Of a stretch of DNA of 64,000 nucleotides, positions 1 to 9,048 are shown piece by piece. Origin of the DNA: Microbacterium kyungheense (GTDB lineage Bacteria > Actinomycetota > Actinomycetes > Actinomycetales > Microbacteriaceae); contig NZ_VFPE01000002.1 in the NCBI RefSeq assembly GCF_006783905.1, forward strand, positions 620,001-684,000, given 5' to 3'. Positions within the stretch are counted from its first letter, which is position 1. Every line of letters starts with the position of its first letter. Made by a program: the position numbers and the translations under genes. The notes under the pieces were generated by a model. The model saw only the letters and a program-made list of their open reading frames with translations. It did not search any database and was not told the DNA's origin.

Positions 1-686
1 TGGCGGCGGGTGGCGCGCGCGTGGCCCTCGGCCACCCAGGGTGCGGTGGCGGTCTCGCGCAGCAGCAGGCCGACGCCGCGGTGCCCGCGCTCCGCCAGGT
101 GGTCGACCGCGAGCTGCGCGCCGAAGCCGTGATCCGAACGCACCGAGTCGACGCGCAGCGCGGTCGGCGCGCCGTCGGCCGAGCGCTCGACGAGCACGAC
201 CGGGGTGCGGATGTCGCCGATCGCCTGCCAGGTCGTCCCGTCGTCCATCCCCGGTCGCGCCGTGACGAGCATGATGGCGTCCACGCCCCCGGCATCCAGC
301 CGCGAGAGCTGGTGGATCTCCTCCCGCGGGTCGTAGTTCGTGGTGCCGAGCACGATGCGGATGCCGGCCCCACGCGCCGCTTCGCCGACGCCCCGGATGA
401 CGGGCGGGAAGTAGTAGGCGGCATCCGGGACGATGAGGCCGATCGTCGCGACAGGGCGCGAGACGGACCCGATGCGGCGCGAACCCGTCGCGGGGGCGTC
501 GGCCGTCTCGGGCAGGACGGCCCCGCCGTGCACCCGGCGGACGAGGCCGCGCTCGGCGAGGACGGCCAGGTCGCGCCGGATCGTCATGCCGCTGAGATCG
601 GTGCGGCGCGCGAAGTCCGCGACCTCGAGCCGGCCGCGCAGGACGATCTCTCGCAGGATGCGCTCCCTGCGCTGCTCGGCGATCAT
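1..686 (-). CDS. DeoR-type HTH / LacI-type sensor hybrid transcriptional regulator (partial, C-terminus beyond window)
   Basis: The ATG is at 686-684 and the frame is open to the window edge, giving 228 codons without the C-terminus. The N-terminus (MIAEQRRERILREIVLRG) and the following stretch with the core MTIRRDLAVL (about residues 18-45) form the winged helix of DeoR repressors, including the conserved RRVHGGA. From about residue 78 the protein switches to a periplasmic-binding-protein-like sensor of LacI type (VATIGLIVPDAAYYF, then DAIMLV and HLAERGHRGVGLL). Such hybrids are sugar-responsive repressors in actinobacteria. It is transcribed in the same direction as the secreted beta-helix protein upstream of it, so it may control that gene. 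Its ligand cannot be read from the sequence. Confidence 0.85.
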   Translation of the reverse strand, partial: MIAEQRRERILREIVLRGRLEVADFARRTDLSGMTIRRDLAVLAERGLVRRVHGGAVLPETADAPATGSRRIGSVSRPVATIGLIVPDAAYYFPPVIRGVGEAARGAGIRIVLGTTNYDPREEIHQLSRLDAGGVDAIMLVTARPGMDDGTTWQAIGDIRTPVVLVERSADGAPTALRVDSVRSDHGFGAQLAVDHLAERGHRGVGLLLRETATAPWVAEGHARATRR

Positions 687-810
687 CGGCTCACCCTAAC
701 CCGTGCGTGTTCGTCGACCCGTGCGTTCGTGTGCGGTCCGCCGAGCGGCGGCCCGTCCGGGCCGGCGGCGGGGACGACGCGTGCGCGCCGCCCCCGCCGC
801 CGAGTCGGCA

Positions 811-3800
811 TCAGCGACAGCCGATCCCGGTGTACGGCACCACGGTGGTGGTGCGTGCGCCGTCCGAGGTCGAGGCGACCACGGAGACGTCGCCGTCGGC
901 GAGGACGTCACGGATCTTGAACGACGACCGCGTGTCCTTGCCGGGGTTGAGCTTCACCTTGACGTCGTCGCCGAGCACGGTGTCGACGGCCACCGTGATG
1001 GGGGCGTCGTCATCGTTCGAGACGGTGACGTGCACCCACGCGTTCGGCCCACGGCACTCGGTCGTCACGGACGTCGTGGTCGGCACGGCACTGCCGGCGA
1101 GCTTCATCGCGAACAGGCTGAGGCCCTCGCCGGTCACCGGGCTGCCCTCGGGGAGCGTCACCGACGCCACCGGCTTGCCCGACAGCGGGATGCGCTGCGC
1201 GAACACCGACGCGGGTGCCGTGACCGTGGAGATCGTGCCGCCGAGGTAGGGCTTGGTCCGCTGCAGGTACGACCCCGCAGCGGCGAGCACGACCGTGTCG
1301 GCGGCATCCGTCGACGCGTCGCTCCACAGCGGCAGTGAGATCTGCACCTGTTCGCTCGTGCCGTCCTGGTAGTGCACCGTCGCCGTGCCCGACGAAGCCG
1401 CACCGGCCGAGAAGCCGGCGACGACGAGCTCGTCGCCCTCGCCGTCGAGCGACACCTGCTGTCCGGCGACCTTGACGGCGTCGGGGGTTCCGACGGCGGC
1501 CGGGTGCCAGTCCAGCTCGGCTCCGAACACGCCGGCCTTCTCGCCCACGACGAGTCCCGCGCCGGCGAGGGCCTCGGCCGAGAACACGCGGTAGTCGGTG
1601 GTCACGGCGCCGTTGCGCGGGTTGGCCGACGAGGCCACCGCGGTCTGGTTGACCAGCGCGTCGAACGGCAGCGGTGCGACCTCGGCACCCGCTCCCTGGT
1701 ACGCGCCGATGTTCGGGGTCGCGGGGACGGGGTTGCCGAAGAAGTCGCGCTCGCCGGCATCCGCGATCGCAACGCCCGCGCCCAGCAGCGGCGAACCGAC
1801 GGCGAGCTCGTAGCCGGGGAGCGCCCGGGTGAGCTGTCCGCTGCCCGCAGCGATGAGCTGCGGGTCGCCGACGATCGCGCCGGTCTCGGTCGCCGGAGGC
1901 TGGATGCCGCCGAAGTACGCGTTGTTCGCGTACACACCGTTCGTCGTCTTGAGCGATCCGCCCGTGGCGATGATGATGTTGTTCTTCACCTCGCGGGGCG
2001 CGGTCATGTCGTCTTCGAACGGCCGGTTCAGGCACGAGAAGGTGTTGTTGTAGATCAGGTGCAATCCGGGTCCGCCGCTCGCCCCGCCGAGGCGGCAGTC
2101 GTCCTGCGAGACGTTGTAGCGCAGGATCGCGTTGGTCGTCGTGGATGCGGTGCCGCATCCCGAGATGCAGTCCAGGTAGAACCCGCCCGCGTTGCCGTAC
2201 GAGTAGTTGTACTGGAACGTGCAGCTGCCCTTGATCTTCATGTCGCAGTCCCAGGCGGTGGAGTCGTAGGTCGATCCGACGCTGTTGCCCACCACGTTGT
2301 ACTGGAACAGCGGATCGACCGAGTTGTACGGCCACATGCCGGCGAAGTTGCCCTTCAGGAACGGGTACTCGCCGTGCCCGAGGTCGATCGCCGAGTTGTA
2401 CTCGATGACCGGCTTGTCGGAGTTGTGGATCACGATGCCGTCGCCGCCCACCGCGCGGATGTCGTTGCGCGCGATGTACACCTTCTCGTTGTAGTGCTTG
2501 GTGGTGTCGGGCGCCGACAGCTTGATGCCGCCCGCCGCGGTGTCGTTCACGACGTTGTCGGTGACGGTGATGCCGTCGAACCAGCCGATGCCGTCGCCGA
2601 GCACCGAGATGCCCGCCGAGCGCGAGAAGGCGTTGCCGAGGCTCGTCTTGTCGGACCAGCCGGCGACCTTCTCGACGTGGTTGCGCGTCAGCACGACCCC
2701 GCTGCGCTTGGTGCCGTCGTTGATTTCGTAGAGGATGCCGACACGTCGCTGGTCGGGGGTGCCCGGGTTGACCACGTGCATGCCGTCGACCGTCCAGTTG
2801 CTGACGTTGAGCAGGTGGATGCCGGCGAGCGCGCCGTCTCCGTTGATCGTGGCCTCCGCGTCGCCGTCGCCGTAGGGCGAGACGGTGATCGGCGCGGTGC
2901 CGAGGCCCGAGCCGGTCGGGGCGAAGGTGCCGAGGCATTCCGCGCCGCGCTTGAAGCGCACCGATTCGCCGGGCTGGAACGGCTGTACGCCCGAGAGCTG
3001 CTCGAGCGACGTGAACGGCGCGGCCTCGGAACCGTCGCCGGTGCCCGTGGCCGAGCAGTCGACGAAGTACGCCGTGTCGGAGACCGCGACGACGTGCGCG
3101 GCGATCTCGCCCTGCGCGATGGCGCCGAACAGGGACTCGGCGCGCGCGGTGATCGCGTACTCGCCGGCGGCAGTGCCGGCGGGCACCACGAACGAGGCGG
3201 TGGCGCGCCCGGCGTCATCGGCGTTCGCGACGACCTCGGTTCCGGCGAAGCCGACCGTCACCGGCACCTGCGCGTTCGCACCGGTCACGGTCACCGTCAC
3301 GGGTGAGCCTGCCGCCAGGAGCGAAAGGTCGACATCGGCTGCGGCCGTCACGGTGAGCGGCTGAGCCAGGTAGCCGTCGGCGCAGTTGATCCGCAGGTCG
3401 GCCCAGTCGGCGTGATCGTTGCCGTTGCCCTCGGGGCCCGGCTCGGCGATGAGCTCGACGGTGCTCGCGCCACGGAGATCCAGGTTCAGGCGGCCGGCAG
3501 GGTCCGTGCCGCCCCGCGCCATGCGGAACTTCTCGGCGCCGTCGATCTTGACCACGAAGTCGACGCGGCCCTTTCCCGACTGGCTGTCGTCGATGCCGAC
3601 GTAGCCGAGCAGCTGCGTGCACTGCTGCGCGACGTCGTAGACGACACGGGCGGGCGCATGCGTGCCGAGGCCCTTGGGGTACTGCACCCCGCGGATCGAC
3701 TGGATGGTCCGGGTCGTGTCGGGCACGGCCTTCGCGCCGTTGCTGAAGTCGCGCTCGACCGGTCCCCAGCCGTTGTCGGCCGAGACCCAGTCGAGGTCGC

Positions 3801-3918
3801 TCGCGTAGTGGATGTCGCCGGCGAGGCCGTCGGCGGCGAGAGCGGGCGCCGGAGCGCCCGTCAGACAGAGGGCGCCGACGGCTGCTGCGACGAGCAGCTC
3901 GGTCCGTTTCCTGGGCAA
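811..3918 (-). CDS. secreted NPCBM-domain right-handed parallel beta-helix protein
   Basis: The protein has 1,035 residues. The start is TTG at 3918 because a strong GAGGAGG lies six bases upstream. A Sec signal peptide (LLVAAAVGALCLTG, cleavage near ALA-ADG, residue 29) shows export. Residues about 32-180 resemble the NPCBM carbohydrate-binding module (YASDLDWVSADNGWGPVERD, GLGTHAPARVVYDV). An Ig-like segment follows, then from about 283 a parallel beta-helix with repeated rungs such as WTVDGMHVVNPG and FDGITVTDNVV, the fold of polysaccharide lyases and related hydrolases. The last 230 residues form a beta-rich module (GTATVHYQDGTSEQ). I infer that it binds and perhaps cleaves an extracellular polysaccharide; no catalytic residues are assigned. 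It is single-gene, between the DeoR/LacI regulator and the subtilase gene. Confidence 0.8.
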   Translation of the reverse strand: MPRKRTELLVAAAVGALCLTGAPAPALAADGLAGDIHYASDLDWVSADNGWGPVERDFSNGAKAVPDTTRTIQSIRGVQYPKGLGTHAPARVVYDVAQQCTQLLGYVGIDDSQSGKGRVDFVVKIDGAEKFRMARGGTDPAGRLNLDLRGASTVELIAEPGPEGNGNDHADWADLRINCADGYLAQPLTVTAAADVDLSLLAAGSPVTVTVTGANAQVPVTVGFAGTEVVANADDAGRATASFVVPAGTAAGEYAITARAESLFGAIAQGEIAAHVVAVSDTAYFVDCSATGTGDGSEAAPFTSLEQLSGVQPFQPGESVRFKRGAECLGTFAPTGSGLGTAPITVSPYGDGDAEATINGDGALAGIHLLNVSNWTVDGMHVVNPGTPDQRRVGILYEINDGTKRSGVVLTRNHVEKVAGWSDKTSLGNAFSRSAGISVLGDGIGWFDGITVTDNVVNDTAAGGIKLSAPDTTKHYNEKVYIARNDIRAVGGDGIVIHNSDKPVIEYNSAIDLGHGEYPFLKGNFAGMWPYNSVDPLFQYNVVGNSVGSTYDSTAWDCDMKIKGSCTFQYNYSYGNAGGFYLDCISGCGTASTTTNAILRYNVSQDDCRLGGASGGPGLHLIYNNTFSCLNRPFEDDMTAPREVKNNIIIATGGSLKTTNGVYANNAYFGGIQPPATETGAIVGDPQLIAAGSGQLTRALPGYELAVGSPLLGAGVAIADAGERDFFGNPVPATPNIGAYQGAGAEVAPLPFDALVNQTAVASSANPRNGAVTTDYRVFSAEALAGAGLVVGEKAGVFGAELDWHPAAVGTPDAVKVAGQQVSLDGEGDELVVAGFSAGAASSGTATVHYQDGTSEQVQISLPLWSDASTDAADTVVLAAAGSYLQRTKPYLGGTISTVTAPASVFAQRIPLSGKPVASVTLPEGSPVTGEGLSLFAMKLAGSAVPTTTSVTTECRGPNAWVHVTVSNDDDAPITVAVDTVLGDDVKVKLNPGKDTRSSFKIRDVLADGDVSVVASTSDGARTTTVVPYTGIGCR

Positions 3919-4005
3919 GGGATTCCTCCTCGAATCTCACGGTCCGCCGCCCGGGGTGGGCGGGAGCCGCAGTCATCGTGTCAGCCGCTGTGCGCTTGCG
4001 CGATC

Positions 4006-4025
4006 GAAATGAACAGAAGTGAACA
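4006..4025. promoter_or_regulatory. tandem 10-bp direct repeat, candidate DeoR-family operator
   Basis: Two adjacent decamers, GAAATGAACA (4006-4015) and GAAGTGAACA (4016-4025), match at 9 of 10 positions and lie about 90-110 bp upstream of the TTG start of the beta-helix gene. DeoR-family repressors characteristically bind A/G-rich direct repeats with roughly one-helical-turn spacing, and a DeoR-type regulator is encoded just beyond the beta-helix gene. The assignment of regulator to site is inference. Confidence 0.45.
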
Positions 4026-4046
4026 TGACCGACCCGACCGAGTCGA

Positions 4047-4080
4047 CGAAGGCCCCGTCGCGGGAGCGCCGGGGCCTTCG
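4047..4080 (-). terminator. rho-independent-type hairpin after the subtilase gene
   Basis: A perfect 10-bp inverted repeat, CGAAGGCCCC (4047-4056) and GGGGCCTTCG (4071-4080), encloses a 14-nt loop. It lies 16 bp past the stop codon of the subtilase gene, which reads leftward. No clear U-tract follows, as is usual in high-GC actinobacteria. Confidence 0.65.
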
Positions 4081-4095
4081 TTCGGGATCCCTGTG

Positions 4096-7000
4096 TCAGC
4101 GGACGCCCTTGGCCGGGGTGGCCTGGAACGCACGCTCTATCTCCTGCGAGAACGTGTTGCCGGCGGCATCCTTCGCCGTGACGCGCAGGTCGATCCACCC
4201 TCCCTTGTCGGACACCGGGATCTTGGCGGTGTACCCGCTCACCCATGCACGGCTGGCGACGAAGATGTCGCCGTCGCCCTCGACTGCTCCGGTGGGGGCG
4301 TCGGCCTCGGCCGGGCTCAGCGAGACCGGCTGCCACTCGCCGTTGCCGGCGCGGACCTCGAGGGTGGCCTCGGTGATCGCGCCGGCGGGCGCGGTGCCTG
4401 CGACGTGCCCGAGTTCCAGACCCAGCGCGATGGCAGACCCCTTCTTGCGCCCCTCGCCCGCGAGGTTCGCCGCGTTGACGTCGAGGTCGTAGTACGCCTG
4501 GATCATCGGCAGCAGCCGGTTGTTCCAGTCGCCCAGCTTGCCCTCAGACCGGAACGTCCAGTCGCTGACCGTCCTGGTGGATCCGGCGAGGTGGGTGCCG
4601 TCGTGCGTCGCCGTGCTGACCACGCGCCATTCCTGCTCACCGTCGGGCAGCTCGAAGACGTTCGCTCCCTGGTGCTCGGCCTGCTTGATCAGCTGCCCAT
4701 CGAGGTACACGTCCGTCGACTGGTGCACCGTCGAGGGCTCGATCCAGGTGTCGAACGTGCCGGTGTGCTCAGCGTTGCCGCCGTCGGCCCAGCTGGGGAT
4801 GTTGACCTGCGCGTAGTCCGAGACGCGATAGGGAACCCAGAAGCCGGTGGCGACGTACGGCCGCACGATGCCGCCGAAGTACTCCTCCGACATCCGCGCG
4901 CCCGGCTCGTACGTGCGCAGCTTGTCGCGGATCTCCCACATCACCGACATCACGGCGACCCACTGGTTCCATCGGAGGTTGTCGGTGTTCACCCACTCGG
5001 CTCGGTCCATGCCGCGCTCGGCGACGTAGGGGAACCCGGTTCCGTACTGCGCCCCCGGCACGAAGTCGTACCGGAACTCGCCGAGCTGCTCCCGCTGGCC
5101 GTGGTAGCGCGTGTCGATGCGGGCGAGATCCTTCGACGAGTGGCGGTAGGCCAGGTTCTCGGGGATCTCACCGTCGGCGTACTCGGCGATGTCGTAGACG
5201 ACCTTCGTCGAGGGCACGCCGACGGCAGACAGCGTCACCTTCTTCTTGTTCGCCAGTTGCGCGACGAGCGCGCGCCCGTCGACGCCGCTGATGCCCGCGA
5301 CCGGAATGCCGACGTCGCTGAAGTCGGTCTCCGAGCCGACCCAGTCGCTGAGCTCGCCGTCCTGGTCGTTGGCGAGCAGCAGCAGCTTCACCCCGGCGGC
5401 AGCGGCGTTGGCCGCCTGCTGGGATGCCGACAGCTCGGCGGTGCGCGTCACCACGGCGATCTTGCCGGCGACGCCGGCGGCGGCGAGCTGCTCGGGTGTA
5501 CCCGTCCCGCCGTCGACGGCCGTTGACTTGAAGGAGCCGTCCAGCAGTGTGGAACCGCCGAGCACGATCAGGTCGAGAGGCGTCTTGCCTGCCGTCACGG
5601 TCAGCAGCGGCGTCTGCAGGCGCCACCGCGTCGTGAAGCTGAAGCCGGCGTCGTCGATCTTCATCGGCTGCGCCCACATCTCGTCGGTCTTCACCGGCAT
5701 CATCGCGCTCGCGAGGAAGTCGCCCACCTTCATGTCCATGCGGCGGTGCACCGCGTCGAGCCCGTCGGCGCCGACGTCGACGGTGACCTCCTTGGCGGTG
5801 CGCGCGTCGAGGGCCACCGTCCGGTTCTGGTCGAGCTTCAGCGTGGGCTCGCCGACGAGGACGCTGGCGACGGTGTCGGGAGTCCGGTCGAGCTCCATGA
5901 ACGACACGACCGAGTAGTCGCCCTTCATGAGGCGCAGCGTGGTCTCGCCACCGACGTAGATCGGCTCGGCGAACTGCGTGGCCGGGTTCCACAGGAACGC
6001 GTAGGTCTCGGCCGGGTCGCCCTCGAAGTCCGTCGCGGTGATCGTCAGGTCGTACCGCTCCGCTTCCGAGATCGTTCCCAGGGCGGTCCGCGCCGCCGGC
6101 TGGCCGTCGACGAGCGCGACGAGTGCCCCCGACAGCTGCGTGCCCGCGGGAACCTTGGCGGGGTCGACGGTCATCGTGACCGCGCGGGTCTCGCCGGCGG
6201 GGATCGTCAGCGCCTCCGCGTCGAGTGTGAGCGCGTCGAAGGCGATGCCGCTCGCGAGAGGGCCGGGGCCTGCGCCGCCGCCTGGCGTGGTGTCGGTGAG
6301 CGAGGCCTCCAGCGCGACCGTGATGTCGGCATCCGTGCGGTTCGTGTACTCGATCGTCCGGGTCACCGGAACAGGCGCCTCGCCCCAGGCGAGCATGCCG
6401 AAGTCGCCCGAGCCCGCCGCCACGACGGGTGCATCGAGCGCCGCCGCGACGTTCACGACGCCGGTGCCGCCCTGGTACGGCGTGTACCCGAGGTCGACCG
6501 CCGTGCTGGCCAGGGCCGCCTTGAGCTGATCCTGGGTGTAGTCCGGATGCGCACCGAGCAGGATCGCTGCGGCGCCGGCGACATGGGGCGTCGCCATCGA
6601 CGTACCGCTCATCGAGATGTACGACCCCGAGCCCGCGCTGTCGGCCGAGCGTGCGGCGGTGACATCGTTGCCGGGACCGGTGAGGTCGGGCTTCATCGCC
6701 CCCGAGCGCGCCAGCGGACCCTGGCTCGTGAAGTACGACAGGGAGCCGGACGGGTCGTCGACCGACCCCACGGTGAGCGCTTCGGCGGCGGAGCCCGGGG
6801 CGCCGATCGTCTCGGCTGCGCCGGCGTTGCCGGCCGCGACGACGAACAGCGCGCCGGTGGACTCCGAGATCCGGTTGAGTGACTCGGCCATGAGGTCCTT
6901 GCCGTCCGAGGCCTCGGTCGAGCCGAGGCTCATCGACACGATCGGAGCGTGCTGGCCGGCCCATTCCATCGCCTCGATGATCCACGAGTCCTGGCCGTAG

Positions 7001-7941
7001 CCGTCGGCGCCGAGGACCTTGCCGACGAGCAGCTGCGCGCCGTCGGCGACCCCGCGGTGTGTGCCTGCGCTGGCGGCGCCCGTGCCGGCGATGGTCGACG
7101 CGACGTGCGTGCCATGGCCGTTGGGATCCGCGTCGACCTCTTCGCCGGGGACGAAGCTCTGCGATTCCGGGCTCACGCGGCCCTGCAGATCGGGGTGGGT
7201 GTCGTCGTATCCCGTGTCGAGCACCGCGACGGTGACTCCTTCACCCGTGTACCCCTCGGCCCAGGCGGCGGGCGCGTCGATGTACGGCACGCTCGAGTCG
7301 AGCGTCGCCTTCACCTTGCCGTCGAGGTGGATGGCCTGGATGCCGCCGGCCAGCGTCGGCGTGGCCGAGAGGCTGCGGGCGGTCGGAGCGGTGAGCGCCT
7401 GCCAGGCCGCGGCCGAGTCGTCATGGCCGAGGGTCGCCGCAGCGCCGCCGATGCTCGCGAGGGGCGTCTGGACGTCGAGCCCGGGGACGGGTGCCGAGAA
7501 CGCGCGCGCCGTCGCGTCGTCCTGCTCGACGATGACCGGCGTGGCGTCGACGGACGCGTCGTCGTAGCCGTAGTCCAGCAGCAGCGAGACGTTGAAGAGG
7601 TCTTCATCGAGCGCACCCGCCGCGAGGTAGGGCATGGCACCGTCCGGCACCACGTGCAGATCGTCGCCGACCTCGTAGGTCTTCACGCCGGCGCCGTCGA
7701 CGGCGGTGTCGACGAGCACGGTGTGGGTGCCGTCCGACATGTCGGTGACGGTGACACGGTCGCCGGTGATGAGGGTCACGGCGTGCGATTCGCCGGCAGT
7801 CGCGCTGGGCGCGGCCGCGGGCGCGGGGGTGGCCGCCGCAGGCAGGGACGCGAGGCCGATGCCTGCGATGCCGATCGCCAGTCCGCTTGTGGCGGCGACG
7901 ATCGGGCGCAGGCGGCGGCCGATGGGCTGGGGTCGTGTCAT
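4096..7941 (-). CDS. secreted S8 family serine peptidase (subtilase) with PA domain
   Basis: The protein has 1,281 residues with a signal peptide (GLAIGIAGIGLASLPAAATP, about residues 20-40) and a propeptide-like region starting with AVTLITGDRVTV. The subtilisin catalytic triad is complete: Asp242 in VAVLDTGYDDTHPDL, His276 in NGHGTHVAST and Ser448 in GTSMATPHVAG; the oxyanion-hole Asn372 is in AAGNAG. Beta-sandwich domains follow, and a protease-associated-like insert (GVAGKIAVVTRTAELS ... GVKLLLLAN) lies far downstream. It should act outside the cell as an endopeptidase on protein substrates. The gene is monocistronic and divergent from a TrmB/LuxR-type regulator 86 bp away, which is the natural candidate to control it. 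ATG start at 7941. Confidence 0.93.
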   Translation of the reverse strand: MTRPQPIGRRLRPIVAATSGLAIGIAGIGLASLPAAATPAPAAAPSATAGESHAVTLITGDRVTVTDMSDGTHTVLVDTAVDGAGVKTYEVGDDLHVVPDGAMPYLAAGALDEDLFNVSLLLDYGYDDASVDATPVIVEQDDATARAFSAPVPGLDVQTPLASIGGAAATLGHDDSAAAWQALTAPTARSLSATPTLAGGIQAIHLDGKVKATLDSSVPYIDAPAAWAEGYTGEGVTVAVLDTGYDDTHPDLQGRVSPESQSFVPGEEVDADPNGHGTHVASTIAGTGAASAGTHRGVADGAQLLVGKVLGADGYGQDSWIIEAMEWAGQHAPIVSMSLGSTEASDGKDLMAESLNRISESTGALFVVAAGNAGAAETIGAPGSAAEALTVGSVDDPSGSLSYFTSQGPLARSGAMKPDLTGPGNDVTAARSADSAGSGSYISMSGTSMATPHVAGAAAILLGAHPDYTQDQLKAALASTAVDLGYTPYQGGTGVVNVAAALDAPVVAAGSGDFGMLAWGEAPVPVTRTIEYTNRTDADITVALEASLTDTTPGGGAGPGPLASGIAFDALTLDAEALTIPAGETRAVTMTVDPAKVPAGTQLSGALVALVDGQPAARTALGTISEAERYDLTITATDFEGDPAETYAFLWNPATQFAEPIYVGGETTLRLMKGDYSVVSFMELDRTPDTVASVLVGEPTLKLDQNRTVALDARTAKEVTVDVGADGLDAVHRRMDMKVGDFLASAMMPVKTDEMWAQPMKIDDAGFSFTTRWRLQTPLLTVTAGKTPLDLIVLGGSTLLDGSFKSTAVDGGTGTPEQLAAAGVAGKIAVVTRTAELSASQQAANAAAAGVKLLLLANDQDGELSDWVGSETDFSDVGIPVAGISGVDGRALVAQLANKKKVTLSAVGVPSTKVVYDIAEYADGEIPENLAYRHSSKDLARIDTRYHGQREQLGEFRYDFVPGAQYGTGFPYVAERGMDRAEWVNTDNLRWNQWVAVMSVMWEIRDKLRTYEPGARMSEEYFGGIVRPYVATGFWVPYRVSDYAQVNIPSWADGGNAEHTGTFDTWIEPSTVHQSTDVYLDGQLIKQAEHQGANVFELPDGEQEWRVVSTATHDGTHLAGSTRTVSDWTFRSEGKLGDWNNRLLPMIQAYYDLDVNAANLAGEGRKKGSAIALGLELGHVAGTAPAGAITEATLEVRAGNGEWQPVSLSPAEADAPTGAVEGDGDIFVASRAWVSGYTAKIPVSDKGGWIDLRVTAKDAAGNTFSQEIERAFQATPAKGVR

Positions 7942-7980
7942 GCGCGAGCCTCTCGGTTCGGGGTGGGGGATCCGTACGCC

Positions 7981-8011
7981 CCAACTTTCGCGGCCTGCCC
8001 GCCTAAAGTGG
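7981..8011. promoter_or_regulatory. divergent promoter/operator region between subtilase and its neighbouring regulator
   Basis: An imperfect inverted repeat, CCAACTTT (7981-7988) and AAAGTGG (8005-8011), sits in the 86-bp gap between the divergent genes. TAAAGT (8004-8009) within it could be the -10 element of the rightward regulator gene, whose ATG at 8028 has GGAG seven bases upstream. Regulator binding here is inference. Confidence 0.3.
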
Positions 8012-8027
8012 ATGGCGGAGAACTGCC

Positions 8028-9044
8028 ATGTCCACCATCCGCCACGGTCGGCGGGTCACGATGGACGGCATGGGGACGGTCACTGTGCTCGACGCGCTCG
8101 GCCTCGACGAGGCCCACACCGCCGTCTATCGGTGTGTGCTGCAGCTGCCGTCTGCCTCGACTCCCGACATCGCGTCGGCCCTCAGCATGTCGTTGCCGCG
8201 CGTGCGTCCGATCGTGGCCGAACTCGAACGCCTGGGACTGCTGGCCCGCCAAGCCGCGAGCAGTGACCGGTTCGTGGCATCCCCGCCGTTCATCTCGCTG
8301 CGTCCGCTGCTGCTGGAGCGCGAACGCGGACTCACCCGCGCGCACGAGGCGCTGATCGAGCTGAGCGATCTCTACCGGCGGTCGGCGGAGCAGCGCAGTG
8401 TCGCCGACGTGGTGGACGTCGTGATCGGCGACGACGCCGTTCGGCAGCGCGTCGCCCAGCTGCAGGCGGCCGCGACGGATCAGGTGCGGGTGCTCGTGCT
8501 GAACGAGATCGCGCTGGTCAGCGGCGAGGACAACATCGAGGAGGATCGCGCGCTGGCGCGCGGTGTGCGCTACCGCGTGATCGTCGAGAGCGCGGTGCTC
8601 GAGCGGCCTGGCTTCCTCGCCGTCGCACGCGAGATGGCCGACATCGGCGAAGAGATCCGGGTGCTCCCCACTCTCCCTACGCGCATGTTCGTCGCCGACG
8701 ACCAGATGGCCCTGGTCCCGATGCACTCGCAGGGCAAGGATCAGGGGTTCGGGGCGCTGCTCATCCACCCGAGCGGGCTGCTGGATCTGGTCATCTCGAT
8801 CTTCGAGGAGTACTGGCGCACGGCGACCGCGTTCCTTCCGATCGCCGCCGTGCCCACGGCCGAAGAGGTCGACCGCGATCTGCTCCGTCTTCTTCTGCTG
8901 GGGGTCACGGATGCCGCGGCCGCGGCCCAGCTGGGGATCTCGCTGCGCACCGTGCAGCGCCGCGTGGCAGAGCTGATGGAGACCGCGGGGGTCACCACGC
9001 GCATGCAGCTCGGGGCCGAAGCCGTCAGGCGCTCCTGGGTCTGA
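8028..9044 (+). CDS. two-HTH transcriptional regulator (TrmB-like N-terminus, LuxR-type C-terminus)
   Basis: The protein has 338 residues. Residues about 18-75 (LDALGLDEAHTAVYRCVLQL ... LERLGLLARQ) form a TrmB-like winged helix, including the conserved opening in which a chain of alpha-helices reads 'domain decision'. The last 60 residues (AAAAQLGISLRTVQRRVAEL) form a LuxR/GerE-type HTH. The middle region (residues about 110-270) resembles the ligand-binding or phospholipase-D-like part of this family. It is divergent from the secreted subtilase, so control of that gene is likely but inferred. An alternative in-frame ATG at 8061 would remove eleven residues; I kept 8028 because GGAG precedes it at proper distance. 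Confidence 0.78.
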   Translation: MSTIRHGRRVTMDGMGTVTVLDALGLDEAHTAVYRCVLQLPSASTPDIASALSMSLPRVRPIVAELERLGLLARQAASSDRFVASPPFISLRPLLLERERGLTRAHEALIELSDLYRRSAEQRSVADVVDVVIGDDAVRQRVAQLQAAATDQVRVLVLNEIALVSGEDNIEEDRALARGVRYRVIVESAVLERPGFLAVAREMADIGEEIRVLPTLPTRMFVADDQMALVPMHSQGKDQGFGALLIHPSGLLDLVISIFEEYWRTATAFLPIAAVPTAEEVDRDLLRLLLLGVTDAAAAAQLGISLRTVQRRVAELMETAGVTTRMQLGAEAVRRSWV

Positions 9045-9048
9045 GTGC

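Noticed and set aside
1372-3306. Long open frame on the plus strand opposite the beta-helix gene (and similar long frames opposite the subtilase, ilv and regulator genes)
   Set aside because: At about 70% GC, antisense frames stay open by codon bias alone. These translate into Arg/Ala/Val-rich sequence with no family features and no RBS, while the opposite strand carries recognisable domains.
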